From Ignavibacteria bacterium (GTDB lineage Bacteria; Bacteroidota; Ignavibacteria; Tepidaquicellales; Tepidaquicellaceae), in the NCBI GenBank assembly GCA_016719565.1, contig JADJYU010000010.1:124001-188000 (forward strand): a stretch of 64,000 nt of DNA, given 5' to 3'. Shown here one piece after another: positions 45,279-53,919 of the stretch. The notes under the pieces were generated by a model that saw nothing but the letters and a program-made list of their open reading frames with translations, did no database searches and was not told where the DNA came from. The position numbers and the translations under genes are program-made. Every line of letters begins with the position of its first letter. Position 1 is the first letter of the stretch.

Positions 45279-48200
45279 ATGTTCAAGAAAATTATTGTTT
45301 TCTTTGTGCTTTGTCTTGCCGGAAATTTACTTAGTTCCGGTTTTTCTTTTTCACAGGGATTTAACGCTGTAACAACTCCGGACGGAGTAAATCTTGTCGC
45401 TGTCGGAAATGCCGGGCAGCTTTACAGATCAGGTTCCGGCGGAACTACATGGGTTTCCGTTCCTAACGGCGCTCTCGATATGAATGACGCAACTTCACTT
45501 GGCAATGACGTATGGATAGCTGCCGATAACGGTACTGTATATAAAACTTTAAAAACCAGTTCAACTGTAAATACTTACAATGTAGGTTCATCAGTTGATC
45601 TGCATTCAATAGATTTTATCGATGCCAATACCGGTTTTGTATGCGGAAAATCCGGTGCGGTATACAGAACTGTAAACGGCGGTGTGAACTGGACTTCAGC
45701 CAACTCCGGTATTGCTGCAGTTGATCTTAATGCAATAGATTTTGTAAATTCTTCCAGCGGCAGGGTAGCCGGGGATAACGGAAGTATATACGTAACAGCA
45801 GACGGAGGAGCAAGCTGGACATCTGAAGTGTCAGGTACCGTTAAAATTTAACCGGTATCAAATATTTCGGATCTGAAATTATTGCTACCGGAGAGTTCGG
45901 AACGCTGTTAAATAAAAACGGCGGTTCATGGACTGCAGTCAATACAAGGACGCAGTCAGATATAACAGGAGTAAGCGGAACAAACAGCAGCGATGTTCAC
46001 GTCTGCGGCGGCGGCGGATTTATCAGAAATAATAAATCAGGCAGCAGTAATTATTTCAACTTTGAAATAAATCCGATGATGGCTAATCTGGTTGATATAT
46101 TTTATTATGACGCAAATAACGGCTGGGCTGTCAGCAGTCTGAACAATATAATAATTTTTACAACAAACGGCGGAACAAGCTGGAGCATGCCCACCGGCGC
46201 AACTCTAACACGAACCTGGACACAGAAGTTAACTGCAGGCGGCGGTATCGGAAATAATTTATGCCAGCATCCGACTGACAGAAACTCAATGTTCCTTGCA
46301 ATGGTAAGTACGGTTTATGTATCAAGAAATAAAGGAGAGACATGGACAAATATAGCATCAATATCAGGCGGCGGATCAGCTCACTCTTTTTATGTAAGTC
46401 CTCTGGATACAAATGTATGGGTCTGCGCTATCACTTCAAGCCCTGACAGAGTCACCAAGTCAACAAATTACGGCGCGACATGGACGACAAGCATCAGTCT
46501 TAATTTCAGTAATTACGGACAGCCGCTTGAAATGGATCAGAATAATCCCAGTGTTTATTATTTTTCACCGGACGCTGACGGATTTTACAAGTCAACAAAT
46601 GAAGGTTCATCATTCACAAAGATCAGCACTACAATAAACGGCGGAGTAGGCGGTACGGCTTTCAGAAGTCCCTGCGATGTTATTGTAATGTGGGACAGCT
46701 CAAATGTAATTTTTGTAGGAGACGGTGTTCCAGGTTCAGGTCAGGCGCAGATATTTAAATCTACTGACGGAGGTATTGTCTGGAATCTGATGCATACTGT
46801 TGCTTCAAGTGAAACTCCTTCATTGTGTAATACACAGTTTGACAAAAGTCTTTTCTACTCTACTGAATGGGGAGGTTCAAATATTTACCGTTCCTCAAAT
46901 TACGGCACAAACTGGTCTGTCAGTCACAGTACAGGTTTCAGCGGCTGGGCTTCAGGTTTTTGTCTTGAAGATCCGACTGTTATTTATACAGGAAATTACG
47001 GCTCGAGCTCTGCGCTTTCGACTAATGCCGGAGCTAACTGGCTGATCGGAGCGACAGGAATGTCAGGAGCGGGAGCCGGTGTCATAGTTCCTGAAAGGGG
47101 AGTCATACTTTCTCATCAGACATCAAATCTTTATAAAATGAATTTTATTTATTCATATACTCCTGTGGTAGAGCAGATAGATGTGGAAGCATTATCTATA
47201 GGTGATCAGGGAACGATCTATTATCCTTCGGTAACAATTACACCAAGCGGAACTGTCCGGAACAATAACGGATCAGGAAGCGCTACATTTACAGTTACGC
47301 GGAAAATTACTCCCGGAAATTATTCAAGTACAAAGACTGTAATAAATTTAGGACCATCTTCTTCTACTGCAGTAAATTTTGATCCATGGACATTTAACGC
47401 AGGAACTGCATATACAATAAGTGATTCTGTTAATATTGCAAATGACGGCAACACTTCCAATGATGTAAAATCCGGATCACTTACTCCTTTTGTAGGATCA
47501 TTTGCGCTTGCTCTGGAACAAGGTTTTTCATCACTCACATTTCCTCCGGCCGGATGGACAAGGACCGGCGGAGGCACTCAATACTGGAAGAGGGATTCAA
47601 CAGTAACAGGATATGGTACCCTTGGCGGTTCTTCATATTATGATTTCTGGAGCGCTAATACAAGCACGCCTTATCAGTATTTAACAGCTCCGGCATTTAC
47701 GGCTATATCTGCCTCAGGTATTCTTGAATATGATTATGCTTACGCTCCTTATACTTCCGGAACGGATTCAGTTACAATTGAATATTCTACAAACGGCGGA
47801 ACAAACTACAATATACTTGTTCGTCTGTATGGCAATGCCGCAGCTACCGGAGATTATGCTATGAATACACGCGGAGTGTCGGGAACGGAATATGTTCCGG
47901 CTGCCAACGAATGGATGACAAAACAATGGACATTACCTCAGGGTACAAACCGTGTAAGATTCAGATCCAAAAGCGGATTTGGAAATAATTTTTATTTAGA
48001 CAATATTAACGTTCAGAGCGGAGTGGCTTACACTCAGTTAAATCTTGTACTTGCTCCTGAAGCAATGTATAACGGATCAACTTTGAGTATGTCTGATACT
48101 CTTAAAGCGTATCTGAGAAATACCTCAAGCCCGTACAATATTGCAGATTCATCAACAGCAATACTGGACGGTAAAGACCTTACAGCAGCAGCTGTTTACC

Positions 48201-48568
48201 AGAATATCACCAGCGGAAATTATTACATTCAGATAATTCACAGAAATGTTCTCGAGTCATGGAGTCAAACCGGCGGTCATCCGGTAACGCAGGGAAATAC
48301 TTCCACCTATGATTTCACAACTGCGCAGAATAAGACATACGGAAGTAATTCAATACTTGTAAGCTCTAAGTATTGTTTATACAGCGGTGATGTCAACAAA
48401 GACGGAATAATTGATATTGGCGATCAGACCGGTGTAGACAATGACGCTTCAAATTTTACAACAGGTTACGTACCGACGGATCTGAACGGAGACGGAGTGG
48501 TGGATCTGGCTGATGCAGTATATACGGATAATAACGCTGCTAATTTTGTCTCGGTTGTTAAACCGTAG
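45279..48568 (+). pseudogene. Large YCF48-type propeller with choice-of-anchor and dockerin-like C-terminus, one frameshift
   Basis: The first part (190 codons, signal peptide IIVFFVLCLAGNLLSSGFSF) is closely related to the gene at 7798. After ASWTSEVSGTVK a one-base loss in an A run near 45845 stops the frame. The next frame continues NLTGIKYFGSEIIATGEFGT through FEINPMMANLVDIFYYD to 48568. Distal parts are a CARDB-like region (about nt 47160-47490), a choice-of-anchor-J/MAM-like jellyroll (GFSSLTFPPAGWTR, about nt 47510-48020) and a dockerin-like Ca-binding pair (GDVNKDGIIDIGD and DLNGDGVVDLAD) at the end. There is no YPNPFNP tail. It could be functional if the shift is a sequencing error; the downstream frame alone is 830 aa. 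Confidence 0.75.
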
Positions 48569-48592
48569 TATAGTTAGTTATCTCTCAAATTT

Positions 48593-48640
48593 TACAACCT
48601 CCCCCTAACCTCCTCCTTTAAAAGGAGGGGGAAGTTCGGG
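48593..48640. repeat. C-rich palindromic intergenic element, copy 1
   Basis: The CCCCCTAACC block at 48601-48610 is followed by CCTCCTTT (48612-48619) pairing with AAAGGAGG (48621-48628) and a GGGGG run. A second copy lies at 49963-50000. It stands out from the AT-rich surroundings. Confidence 0.6.
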
Positions 48641-48688
48641 AAAATCTTATCTTCATTAGCTTCTAATGAAATCAGTTACAAAAAATAT

Positions 48689-48720
48689 AAGACAGCTTTT
48701 TTATAAAAGCTGTCTTTTTA
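48689..48720 (+). terminator. Strong hairpin terminator
   Basis: The 12-bp perfect stem AAGACAGCTTTT (48689-48700) with AAAAGCTGTCTT (48705-48716), TTAT loop, and T-rich tail lies between the propeller gene and the TPR gene. The stem also allows termination in the opposite direction. Confidence 0.85.
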
Positions 48721-48777
48721 TTTTAGGTTTACAAAGAATTATATTAGTTTTATCTTTAGCCATTAAAATAATATCTG

Positions 48778-49938
48778 ATGTTAGAATATTTAAATAAAAT
48801 AAAAACAGTTTTCTTATTAATTATATTTTTTTCCGGAAGCAGTGTCCTTTATTCTCAGACAGTTGATGAAAGGATCATGAAAGGTATTGATCATGTTTAT
48901 CATTTAAGATTTGATTCCGCTGATACTGAATTTAAAGAAGTTGTCAGGATGGAACCGCAAAATCCCGCCGGATATTTTTTTCTAACGGTTGTAGACTGGT
49001 GGAAGATCAATATTGAAAAGGAAAATGAAAAGCTTGACGAAAAGTTCATGGAAAAGGTCGAAAAAGTAATAGAGATCTGTGAGGAAAGACTTGATAAAAA
49101 TGAGAACGATGACATGGCATTGTTCTATAAAGGAGGAGCGCTCGGATACAGAGGACTTGTGAATAGTATCAGGGAAAGCTGGCTGAAAGCGGCTGAAGAC
49201 GGAAGGGAAGCGCTGAACTTACTTCAAAAAGCTCACGAGATTAATAAGAACAATAAAGAAGTAATTTTCGGTGTAGGGCTTTATAATTATTTTGCGGATT
49301 ATATTCCCGAAAGATTTCCTGTAGTAAAACCGCTTATGCTTATCTTTCCAAAGGGCGATAAGCTAAAAGGACTTGCACAGATAAAGGAAACTTCACTTAA
49401 TGCGAAGTATGCAAAAACCGAAGCAAGATTTGTGCTTGCTTATCTTTATCTTATATATGAAAATAATTATTTCGAAACAGAATTTTATTCCAGACCGCTT
49501 CATGAAGAATTTCCCGAAAATCCTATTTTCGAAAAATATCTTTACAACAGTTATGCCGGACTTGGAAAATGGAATGAATCTCTCACCGGATGGAAAATCA
49601 TTGCTGAAAAAAGTGACAGCGGCGTATTCGGGTATACAGGCAAGTTTCTGAAAAGGGAAGCGAATTATTATACCGCTTTGAGTTATGCAAAACTTAACAG
49701 GCTTCTTGAATCCGAAAAATATATCAATGAAGCGGAAAAGCTTACACTGGAAATCGATAAAGATAATGAACACACCTTTACCGCTTTTATCTATCTGCTT
49801 CAGGGAATGCTTAATGATGTAAAAGGAAATAAATCAACGGCGAATCTGTATTACGATAAAGTCCTTGATATGAAGAATTTTCAGGATTCGCATGCACAGG
49901 CGGAGAAACTAAAAGTAGAAGGCTTTAAGCAATTCTAA
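48778..49938 (+). CDS. Exported tetratricopeptide-repeat protein
   Basis: This 386-aa protein has a signal peptide or anchor (TVFLLIIFFSGSSVLYSQ). Helical TPR-like segments follow, such as DSADTEFKEVVRMEPQNPAGYFFL, ALNLLQKAHEINKNNKEVIFG, YLYNSYAGLGKWNESLTGWKI and ESEKYINEAEKLTLEI. These mediate protein-protein contacts in the periplasm or at the outer membrane. No enzymatic motif is seen. It resembles the TPR proteins that are frequent in this phylum, without an assigned role. Confidence 0.75.
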   Translation: MLEYLNKIKTVFLLIIFFSGSSVLYSQTVDERIMKGIDHVYHLRFDSADTEFKEVVRMEPQNPAGYFFLTVVDWWKINIEKENEKLDEKFMEKVEKVIEICEERLDKNENDDMALFYKGGALGYRGLVNSIRESWLKAAEDGREALNLLQKAHEINKNNKEVIFGVGLYNYFADYIPERFPVVKPLMLIFPKGDKLKGLAQIKETSLNAKYAKTEARFVLAYLYLIYENNYFETEFYSRPLHEEFPENPIFEKYLYNSYAGLGKWNESLTGWKIIAEKSDSGVFGYTGKFLKREANYYTALSYAKLNRLLESEKYINEAEKLTLEIDKDNEHTFTAFIYLLQGMLNDVKGNKSTANLYYDKVLDMKNFQDSHAQAEKLKVEGFKQF

Positions 49939-49962
49939 GATCTCTTTTAATTGCGCGGAAGC

Positions 49963-50000
49963 AACCTCCCCCCGGCCCCCTCCTTTGAAAGAGGCAGTCT
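49963..50000. repeat. C-rich palindromic intergenic element, copy 2
   Basis: AACCTCCCCC, a C-rich middle and CCTCCTTTGAAAGAGG are related to the element at 48593-48640. It lies immediately before the REP array. Confidence 0.55.
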
Positions 50001-50019
50001 CATAACTAGAAATATAAAT

Positions 50020-50223
50020 TAGCTCGTTCCCAAACTCTGTTTGGGAACGCACTTGCTTATGAAACTCTGTTTCATATCTTTAGTATTTAGCTCGTTCCCA
50101 AACTCTGTTTGGGAATGCACTTGCCTGTGAAACTCTGTTTCATATCTTTAGTATTTAGCTCGTTCCCAAACTCTGTTTGGGAACGCACTTGCTTATGAAA
50201 CTCTGTTTCATATCTCTAAAAGT
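50020..50223 (+). repeat. Three tandem 68-bp REP-type units (left REP cluster)
   Basis: Units start at 50020, 50088 and 50156 with a period of exactly 68 bp. Each unit holds two perfect palindromes with the same TCT loop: 10-bp arms GTTCCCAAAC/GTTTGGGAAC, and 7-bp arms ATGAAAC/GTTTCAT (the latter imperfect in unit 2). They lie 58 bp upstream of the RAYT transposase gene. Confidence 0.9.
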
Positions 50224-50280
50224 ATTATTACATTTGTTATGTTAAAAGGAAGTTACATAAAAATTAAATGAGAAGAAAAT

Positions 50281-50814
50281 ATGAAAAGCAGATACAGGAT
50301 CATCGATGAGGAACAACTTTACTTTATCACTTCTACAGTTCAAAAATGGATACCGGTTTTTACAAGCGAAAAATATTTTGAAATTCTTATTGACTCTTTT
50401 AAATATTCACAAAGAGAAAAGAATCTTAAAATATATTCTTATGTAATTCTTGACAATCATTTCCATTCAATTCTAAGTGGAAATAATCTCAGACAAACTA
50501 TCTCATCATTAAAAAGTTTTACAGCTACAAAGATAATAGATCAGTTGAAAACAGATAAAAAAGACTGGCTTCTCAATCAACTTCAATACTATAAATTGAA
50601 ACATAAAACCAAAAGTGAATATCAATTCTGGCAGGAAGGTTTTCATCCGCAAATTATTTATAGCGAGGAAGTATTCAAACAAAAAGCAGAATATATTCAT
50701 TACAATCCTGTCAAACGAGGACTTGTAACAGAGCCGGAATATTGGAGATATAGTTCTGCAGCTTCATATACTTTAGGTGTAAAAGGAGAAATGGAAATTG
50801 ATAAGCTTGAATAG
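50281..50814 (+). CDS. REP-associated tyrosine transposase (RAYT, Y1/HUH family)
   Basis: This 177-aa single-strand endonuclease is related to IS200/IS605 TnpA. The HUH metal site is visible as DNHFHSIL (about residues 59-66), and the catalytic Tyr region is AEYIHYNPVKRGLV near residue 140. Both are family hallmarks. RAYTs nick and join REP palindromes and occur singly in genomes with REPs. REP-type palindromes flank the gene on both sides in opposite orientation, which supports the assignment strongly. Its ATG start is preceded by AT-rich sequence. Confidence 0.92.
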   Translation: MKSRYRIIDEEQLYFITSTVQKWIPVFTSEKYFEILIDSFKYSQREKNLKIYSYVILDNHFHSILSGNNLRQTISSLKSFTATKIIDQLKTDKKDWLLNQLQYYKLKHKTKSEYQFWQEGFHPQIIYSEEVFKQKAEYIHYNPVKRGLVTEPEYWRYSSAASYTLGVKGEMEIDKLE

Positions 50815-50856
50815 TGCAAATGGGGAGTTAGAATTTGAAGCAGAGCTTCTTGAACA

Positions 50857-51157
50857 AGTGCGTTCCCAAACGGAGTTTGGAACGAGCAGTATTGGACGGA
50901 GTTTCGTTTTCAATTGCGTTCCCAAACTAAGTTTGGGAACGAGCAGTAAAGGGAACGAGCGGTGATGAATGCAGTTTGGGATTGAGCTTAACTTGATACG
51001 GTTTGAAACAGGCTTCGGGGGGGTTCGCCTTTGGGAACGAGCAATAAAGGGAACGAGCGGTGATGAATGCAGTTTGGGATTGAGCTTAACTTGATACGGT
51101 TTGAAACAGAGTTTCATTTTCAAGTGCGTTCCCAAACGGAGTTTGGGAACGAGCAGT
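50857..51157 (-). repeat. Inverted REP-type elements (right REP cluster) with a 98-bp duplication
   Basis: Copies in inverse orientation to the left cluster are at 50857-50886 (one base missing in an arm), 50916-50944 and 51104-51152, plus a damaged copy near 51022. The arms are GTTCCCAAAC/GTTTGGGAAC, with loops GGA or TAA. A segment of at least 64 bp (50948-51011) recurs at 51046-51109 with a period of 98 bp. The companion GAAAC-loop-GTTTC palindrome is present in the last copy. Confidence 0.85.
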
Positions 51158-51416
51158 ATTGGACGGAGTAAGGAGAATTTAAATTAAGGAAGTTGAATCA
51201 GAAATGAAGTAACCTGAAAGTAATACAAAGAATGCAGACACTTATTTAAAGAAACAGAAACACAGTGAAAAGTAAGCGTGAGATAAAATGAAGAATGATG
51301 AATGTGATGCGAAGAGCCGGAGGAATTAAACAAAGGACTGCAAATACTGTATAAAGCGACGGGGATGCCTGATAAAGAGTTCGGGTAACTTAATAAAGAA
51401 GGAGAGACGTGATAGA
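51158..51416 (+). other. Purine-rich stretch with no clear gene
   Basis: These 259 bp are strongly A+G rich on the plus strand. GAATGTGATGCGAAGAG at about 51299-51315 matches units of the repeat ORF that follows, so this is probably an older decayed part of the same repeat. AAGGAGAG (51399-51406) resembles a Shine-Dalgarno ahead of the TTG at 51417. Confidence 0.5.
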
Positions 51417-51854
51417 TTGAAAATTGAAAATGAAAAAAAGAAACTTGAATGCGCAGCGAAGAAGAAGAAATGCGATGCGAAGAAGGGAAAATGTGATGCG
51501 AAGAGTTGTGAATGCGAAACGAAGAGTTGTGTAAGTGAAGAAATTTTCAGTAAACGGGAAGAAATGTCAGTTGAAAGTCAGGTGATGTCAGTTGAAAGTC
51601 AGGAAATGTCCTGTGAATATTTCGAAATGTTTTGTGAAAGTTAGGAAATGTCCTGTGAATGTTTAGAAATGTATTGTGAAAGTCAGGAAATGTCCTGTGA
51701 ATGTTTAGAAATGTTTTGTGAAAATCAGGAAATGTCCTTTGAATGTTTAGAAATGTTTTGTGAAAGCCAGGAAATGTCCGGTGTAAGTAAAGAAAAGTTG
51801 TGTGAGGTTAAAGAAATATCCTGTGAATTTAAAGAAAAGTCACGTGAAAGTTAA
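51417..51854 (+). other. Cys/Glu-rich repeat reading frame with one internal TAG
   Basis: The frame opens at TTG 51417 and reads KKKLECAAKKKKCDAKK, GKCDAKSCECETKSC, then heptapeptides of the form EMSCES(Q) or EMSCECL. It is interrupted by TAG at 51642-51644 and then continues in the same frame to TAA at 51852. I recognise no family. It may be a real repetitive protein gene, a decaying gene, or a non-coding tandem repeat that happens to be open because the period is 21 bp. Confidence 0.4.
51561..51854 (+). repeat. Fourteen tandem 21-bp units
   Basis: 14 units of exactly 21 bp cover 294 bp, typified by GAAATGTCCTGTGAATGTTTA alternating with GAAATGTTTTGTGAAAGTCAG, giving a 42-bp higher-order unit in the middle. 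More diverged units of the same length are visible upstream from about 51450. 21 bp is seven codons and also two helical turns. Confidence 0.92.
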
Positions 51855-52289
51855 GAAATTTTCTGAAAAAGGAAAAAAAATTTAAAAAGTGAAAAATTTT
51901 TCACAAAAAAAGTTTCAGAGGCATTAAAAAATTAGAAAAGTTAATATCAACTGAAATAAATTTCAATAAATTGAAATTATGTGCAGTAAAGAGAAATAAA
52001 CAGAAACAAGCCGGGACATTTTCAAATCGATGATTCCGGAATCTGTAAATCAGCAGACAATATTCTGAATAATCTGAAATGCTGATTTCTATGCGGGATA
52101 CAGATCCGCGAGAGTGATAAAGGACCTGGGATACAGACATACCAGTTTTGCTAAGAGTGGTATTATCAATTATTAATGATCAATGATTAATTATCAATAT
52201 ATTTTTAAATGTTTGGACTTTACACGGCAGAGTTTGGAAAAGCGCGTTCCCAGTCGGGAGATTTGGAATGAGGAAAACTTATTAAATTA
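51855..52289. other. Gap without a convincing gene
   Basis: 435 bp of AT-rich sequence lie between the 21-bp repeat and fmt. A damaged REP-like segment (GCGTTCCCAGTCGGGAGATT) lies at about 52241-52260. A minus-strand frame at 51901-52140 has no family features, and I do not call it. Confidence 0.5.
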
Positions 52290-53195
52290 TCATGTAAGAT
52301 TCAGTCCGTTAATAAAATCTTTTGCAGTCATTCGCTTTTTACCTTCAGGCTGGAGTTCTGATATTTCCAGTAAATTATCATTGGTATTCACATAAAGTTT
52401 TTTACCGGTGATCAGAAATTCGCCGGGATGGTTTTCAGAGCTCAGACCGGTCAGAATACTTTTGAAGATCTTTAACGATTTATTATTGTAATGAGTATAA
52501 GCGGCGGGATACGGTGATAGTCCTCTTATATGATTATGGATTTTTACTGAATCATCCTCCCAGTTTATAAGACAGTCTTCCTTAAATATTTTCGGAGCTT
52601 TAGAAGCAAGGGAATCATCCTGTTTTATCAGAGTGAGATCATTCTTTTCAATAAGTTCAATAGTTTTCATAACTGCATCAGCGCCGAGCTTTGATAATCT
52701 GTCATGAAGACTGCCGGCGTCATCTTCAGGCAGTATGTTTATTTTATCCTGAAGAATAATATTACCTGTATCCACTTTCTTTTTCAGAAAAAAAGTAGTC
52801 ACTCCGGTTTCCGTATCTCCGTTCATAACAGCCCTGTTGATAGGAGCTGCGCCGCGGTATTTCGGTAAAAGAGAAGCGTGCAGATTGAATATGCCGGAAG
52901 ACGGAATGTCAAAAATAATTTCGGGAAGTATCCGGAATGCAACTACAACTATTATATCCGGCTTAAGTTCGTTGAGGCGGTTAATGAAGTTAATATCAGA
53001 AAGATCATCGGGCTGAAGAACTTCTATATTTTTTTCAAGAGCGTATTTCTTTACATCGGAAAAACTTAAACTCTGTCCTCTGCCTTTTTTTTTATCGGGG
53101 ACAGTAACAACGGAAACAAGTTCATGCTTACTTTCATTGACTGCAGATAAGGAAGGAACTGCAAATTCAGGCGTGCCCATAAATATTATTTTCAT
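52290..53195 (-). CDS. fmt: Methionyl-tRNA formyltransferase
   Basis: This 301-aa enzyme formylates Met-tRNA(fMet) with 10-formyl-THF for translation initiation. It has the N-terminal FMGTPEFAVPSLSAV, the active-site region NLHASLLPKYRGAAPINRAV (Asn-His-Ser pattern), GVTTFFLKKKVDTG and a C-terminal OB-like domain (RGLSPYPAAYTHYN). It lies 37 bp downstream of def on the same strand, the classical def-fmt operon. Confidence 0.97.
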   Translation of the reverse strand: MKIIFMGTPEFAVPSLSAVNESKHELVSVVTVPDKKKGRGQSLSFSDVKKYALEKNIEVLQPDDLSDINFINRLNELKPDIIVVVAFRILPEIIFDIPSSGIFNLHASLLPKYRGAAPINRAVMNGDTETGVTTFFLKKKVDTGNIILQDKINILPEDDAGSLHDRLSKLGADAVMKTIELIEKNDLTLIKQDDSLASKAPKIFKEDCLINWEDDSVKIHNHIRGLSPYPAAYTHYNNKSLKIFKSILTGLSSENHPGEFLITGKKLYVNTNDNLLEISELQPEGKKRMTAKDFINGLNLT

Positions 53196-53232
53196 CGCAG
53201 ACAGGTTAAGCTCATTTCATACTTTAAATTAA

Positions 53233-53784
53233 TTATTTCAATTTACTATAAAGTAAATATTCAGTTTCTACTTTACCTTTTTTAATCAGCGCAAGTTCCT
53301 TTTTTAATTCTTTAAGCTTTTCCTTCGGAAGATGATCAATAAATAAAATACCGTTCAGATGATCGATCTCATGCTGCGCAACTCTTGCGGGGAAACCTTC
53401 CAGATCAACAGTTACTTCTTTCAAATTAAAATCAAAATATTTCAAAGTGATCTTCTCAGCTCTTTCCACTTCGGCTTTTATAAAAGGTATGCTCAGACAG
53501 CCTTCTTCTTCCGTTGATGAACCTGATGAAGAAATAATTTCCGGATTTATTAAAGTCATAGGTTTGAAATCCTGATATTCATCAAGGTAAGAAACATCAA
53601 TGACAGCGACAGCTTTGCTGAGATTTATCTGCGGAGCGGCAAGACCAACGCCGGACGCTTTTTCCATAGTATAAAACATATTCTGTATCAGATCAATAAA
53701 TTTGACATCTATTTTTTCCACAGGCTTGGATTTCATCCTGAGTATTTCCATTCCGTAAGTAGTGATGGGGAGCTGCTTTGGCAA
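53233..53784 (-). CDS. def: Peptide deformylase
   Basis: This 183-aa metalloenzyme removes the N-formyl group from nascent proteins. All three PDF motifs are visible: GVGLAAPQI, EEGCLSIP (metal Cys) and QHEIDHLNGILF (metal His-x-x-x-His). It precedes fmt in a two-gene operon and is divergent from the mscS-like gene. Length is normal for the type I enzymes. Confidence 0.97.
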   Translation of the reverse strand: MPKQLPITTYGMEILRMKSKPVEKIDVKFIDLIQNMFYTMEKASGVGLAAPQINLSKAVAVIDVSYLDEYQDFKPMTLINPEIISSSGSSTEEEGCLSIPFIKAEVERAEKITLKYFDFNLKEVTVDLEGFPARVAQHEIDHLNGILFIDHLPKEKLKELKKELALIKKGKVETEYLLYSKLK

Positions 53785-53919
53785 TGTATTGTGTAAGTTT
53801 AATTTAATTATGCAAATATAACAAAAGCGTATATCTGTATAAAGTAACTTTAAACTTATTCTTCTGTGTATTATTTTAACTTTCCTTAATTTTGATATAC
53901 AGCAGCTCTGAAATTATTT

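Noticed and set aside
50020..50223. Possible CRISPR array (three direct repeats of 68 bp)
   Set aside because: The repeats are contiguous with no unique spacers and contain perfect palindromes; they fit REP elements next to a RAYT gene.
51642..51644. UAG readthrough (pyrrolysine) in the repeat frame
   Set aside because: The codon arises from a one-base change (CAG to TAG) in a repeat unit; no pyl genes or other evidence are present.
51901..52140. Minus-strand 79-codon frame
   Set aside because: No family features, odd composition (many Ser, Phe and Cys), no conserved start context; it lies in a decayed gap next to a repeat.
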